Positions 15,520 through 16,569 of a stretch of 16,569 nucleotides of DNA are shown one piece after another. Where the stretch lies: the NCBI GenBank assembly GCA_002685455.1, contig NYXF01000033.1, positions 25,043 to 41,611 on the forward strand, in the 5' to 3' direction. Every line of letters begins with the position of its first letter. The first letter of the stretch is position 1. This stretch comes from Porticoccus sp. (GTDB taxonomy: Bacteria > Pseudomonadota > Gammaproteobacteria > Pseudomonadales > Porticoccaceae). The notes beneath the pieces are model-generated. The model worked only from the letters and a program-made list of their open reading frames with translations, had not been told where the DNA came from and searched no databases. The translations under genes and the position numbers were made by a program.

Positions 15520-16239
15520 ATGGGAAGAGCTTACCAAAATCGCAAAGAATCGATGGCTAAAACTTCTGATATGAAGGCAAAGATATATAGTCGCTATGGA
15601 CGAGAAATTTACGTTTTAGCTAAATCGGCAGGTCCAGATCCTAGTGGAAATTTACTGTTGCGTAATTTGATTGATAGAGCTAAAAAAGATCAAGTTCCCG
15701 CTCACGTAATCGATAGGGCAATCGAAAAAGCAAAAGGCGGGTCAGGAGAAGATTTTTCACCAGCCAGATATGAAGGATATGGTCCCGGCGGGATGATGGC
15801 TATTATTGAATGCTTGACGGATAACCCTAATAGAACTTTTGGAGACGTTCGCCTCGCATTTACAAAAACAGATTGTAAAATAGGTACGCAAGGAAGCGTC
15901 ATTCATCAATTCGATCATTTGGCTATATTTATATTTGACTTTGACAACGAAGAAATACCCTTTGAGAGCTTAATAGAATCAGATATAGATATCATTGACA
16001 TCGAGAACGAAGATGGCAGGATATCAATTTTCGTTTCAAACACTGATTATTTCAAAGCAAAACAAGCAATATTAAATAGCTGTGGTGATCTGAATTTTGA
16101 GATTGATGAAATACAGTATTTACCACACGAGTATGTTCACATTACTGGAGACGACATTCTTTTGTTTGAGAAATTTATGAGGATGCTTAATGAGCTAGAT
16201 GATGTTCAGCATGTTTATCATAATGCAAAATTAGAATGA
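15520..16239 (+). CDS. YebC/PmpR/TACO1 family protein, YeeN-like subgroup
   Basis: Family members act in translation, easing ribosome stalling at proline-rich stretches, and some have been described as DNA-binding regulators. The 239 residues fit the family. The N-terminus reads M-G-R-A-Y-Q-N-R-K-E-S-M-A-K-T, followed by K-I-Y-S-R-Y-G-R-E-I-Y, P-A-H-V-I-D-R-A-I-E-K-A-K-G-G, Y-E-G-Y-G-P-G-G and N-R-T-F-G-D-V-R. The opening resembles the YeeN-like group of Vibrio and Pseudomonas rather than classic YebC (which starts M-A-G-H-S-K-W), so I give no symbol. AGAGG 10 nt upstream fits this start; the ATG at 15515 is out of frame. It lies 38 bp after acs, with a convergent pyrophosphatase downstream. 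Confidence 0.92.
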   Translation: MGRAYQNRKESMAKTSDMKAKIYSRYGREIYVLAKSAGPDPSGNLLLRNLIDRAKKDQVPAHVIDRAIEKAKGGSGEDFSPARYEGYGPGGMMAIIECLTDNPNRTFGDVRLAFTKTDCKIGTQGSVIHQFDHLAIFIFDFDNEEIPFESLIESDIDIIDIENEDGRISIFVSNTDYFKAKQAILNSCGDLNFEIDEIQYLPHEYVHITGDDILLFEKFMRMLNELDDVQHVYHNAKLE

Positions 16240-16306
16240 AAAAAAACATAAATTTAGTTAAAACTCACTATAAATAGCCACAAGATAACTAAAACAATCT
16301 AAATTA

Positions 16307-16569
16307 TTAATTTAAAAACCTTTTACGTGACGCCAAGATCTCTTCACATGCTGCAGCAGCATCTTCCCATGCCTCAACTTTAACCCATTTTCCTGGTTCA
16401 AGGGCCTTGTAGTTTTCAAAGTAGTGTTGAATTTGTTTGATCAGGAGTTCAGGCAAGTCGGATATTTCATTTACATGATCATATAATTTAGAAAGTTTTG
16501 TATGAGGCACAGCAAGCAATTTTGCATCTACACCAGATTCGTCTGACATGTTCAATACACCAATAGGCC
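16307..16569 (-). CDS. ppa: Inorganic pyrophosphatase, C-terminal part
   Basis: Family I soluble pyrophosphatase, which hydrolyses PPi released by biosynthetic reactions (including Acs and PanC in this window). Only about 87 C-terminal residues are present, and the frame runs off the right edge. The visible part starts [21 protein letters not shown] and continues [14 protein letters not shown], then H-Y-F-E-N-Y-K and K-W-V-K-V-E-A-W-E, closely following the E. coli enzyme. The D-E-x-G-x-D-x-K segment contributes active-site residues. The TTG at 16553-16555 is internal. It converges with the yebC-like gene, with 67 bp between them and no convincing terminator. Confidence 0.94.
   Translation of the reverse strand, partial: PIGVLNMSDESGVDAKLLAVPHTKLSKLYDHVNEISDLPELLIKQIQHYFENYKALEPGKWVKVEAWEDAAAACEEILASRKRFLN

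Noticed and set aside
16251..16305. Bidirectional terminator between the yebC-like gene and ppa
   Set aside because: Only short competing AT stems (AATTTAG/CTAAATT or TTTAGTT/AACTAAA) with long loops are present, and no stable stem with a T-run.

Overview
The window reads as chromosomal DNA of an AT-rich (roughly one-third GC by eye), gene-dense gammaproteobacterium, possibly a free-living aquatic lineage with a streamlined genome. The evidence is protein similarity to Escherichia/Pseudomonas/Vibrio orthologues and gene order. The run rnr-rlmB, then rpsF-rpsR-(DUF2232-like membrane protein)-rplI-dnaB is a classic gammaproteobacterial arrangement. The membrane gene between rpsR and rplI, and panC-panD followed shortly by acs, recall pseudomonads more than enterics. 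I cannot name the genus.

Layout. Positions 1-438 hold the 3' end of an AI-2E family permease, converging with a minus-strand pair yciH-selO (442-2263). Positions 2264-4024 are the only accessory-looking stretch: two unrecognised small genes placed tail to tail (2514-2837 +, 2857-3198 -) and a short gene (3483-3908 +) resembling only the N-terminal arm of a phage-type integrase. It also has AT-rich inverted repeats and a near-consensus promoter. From 4025 the plus strand is housekeeping: RNase R, the 23S rRNA Gm2251 methyltransferase RlmB and a CDP-alcohol phosphatidyltransferase; then S6, S18, a polytopic membrane protein, L9 and the replicative helicase DnaB; then pantothenate synthetase and aspartate decarboxylase, YajQ, acetyl-CoA synthetase and a YebC/YeeN-type protein. 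A minus-strand inorganic pyrophosphatase is cut by the right edge.

How the genes fit together. rnr and rlmB serve RNA turnover and ribosome maturation, and the rpsF block supplies ribosomal proteins plus the replicative helicase. The rpsF leader folds into a hairpin whose outer stem sequesters the Shine-Dalgarno and whose 3' bulge carries CCG, the signature of the S6:S18 autoregulatory RNA. panC-panD make pantothenate, the CoA precursor, and acs uses CoA to activate acetate. YajQ sits where pseudomonads have pgi.

I see no tRNA, rRNA, CRISPR array, insertion sequence or strong rho-independent terminator. I do not find a convincing new multi-gene system. The points most worth checking are the 2264-4024 pocket, the long acidic tail encoded by rpsF, and the S6:S18 leader.
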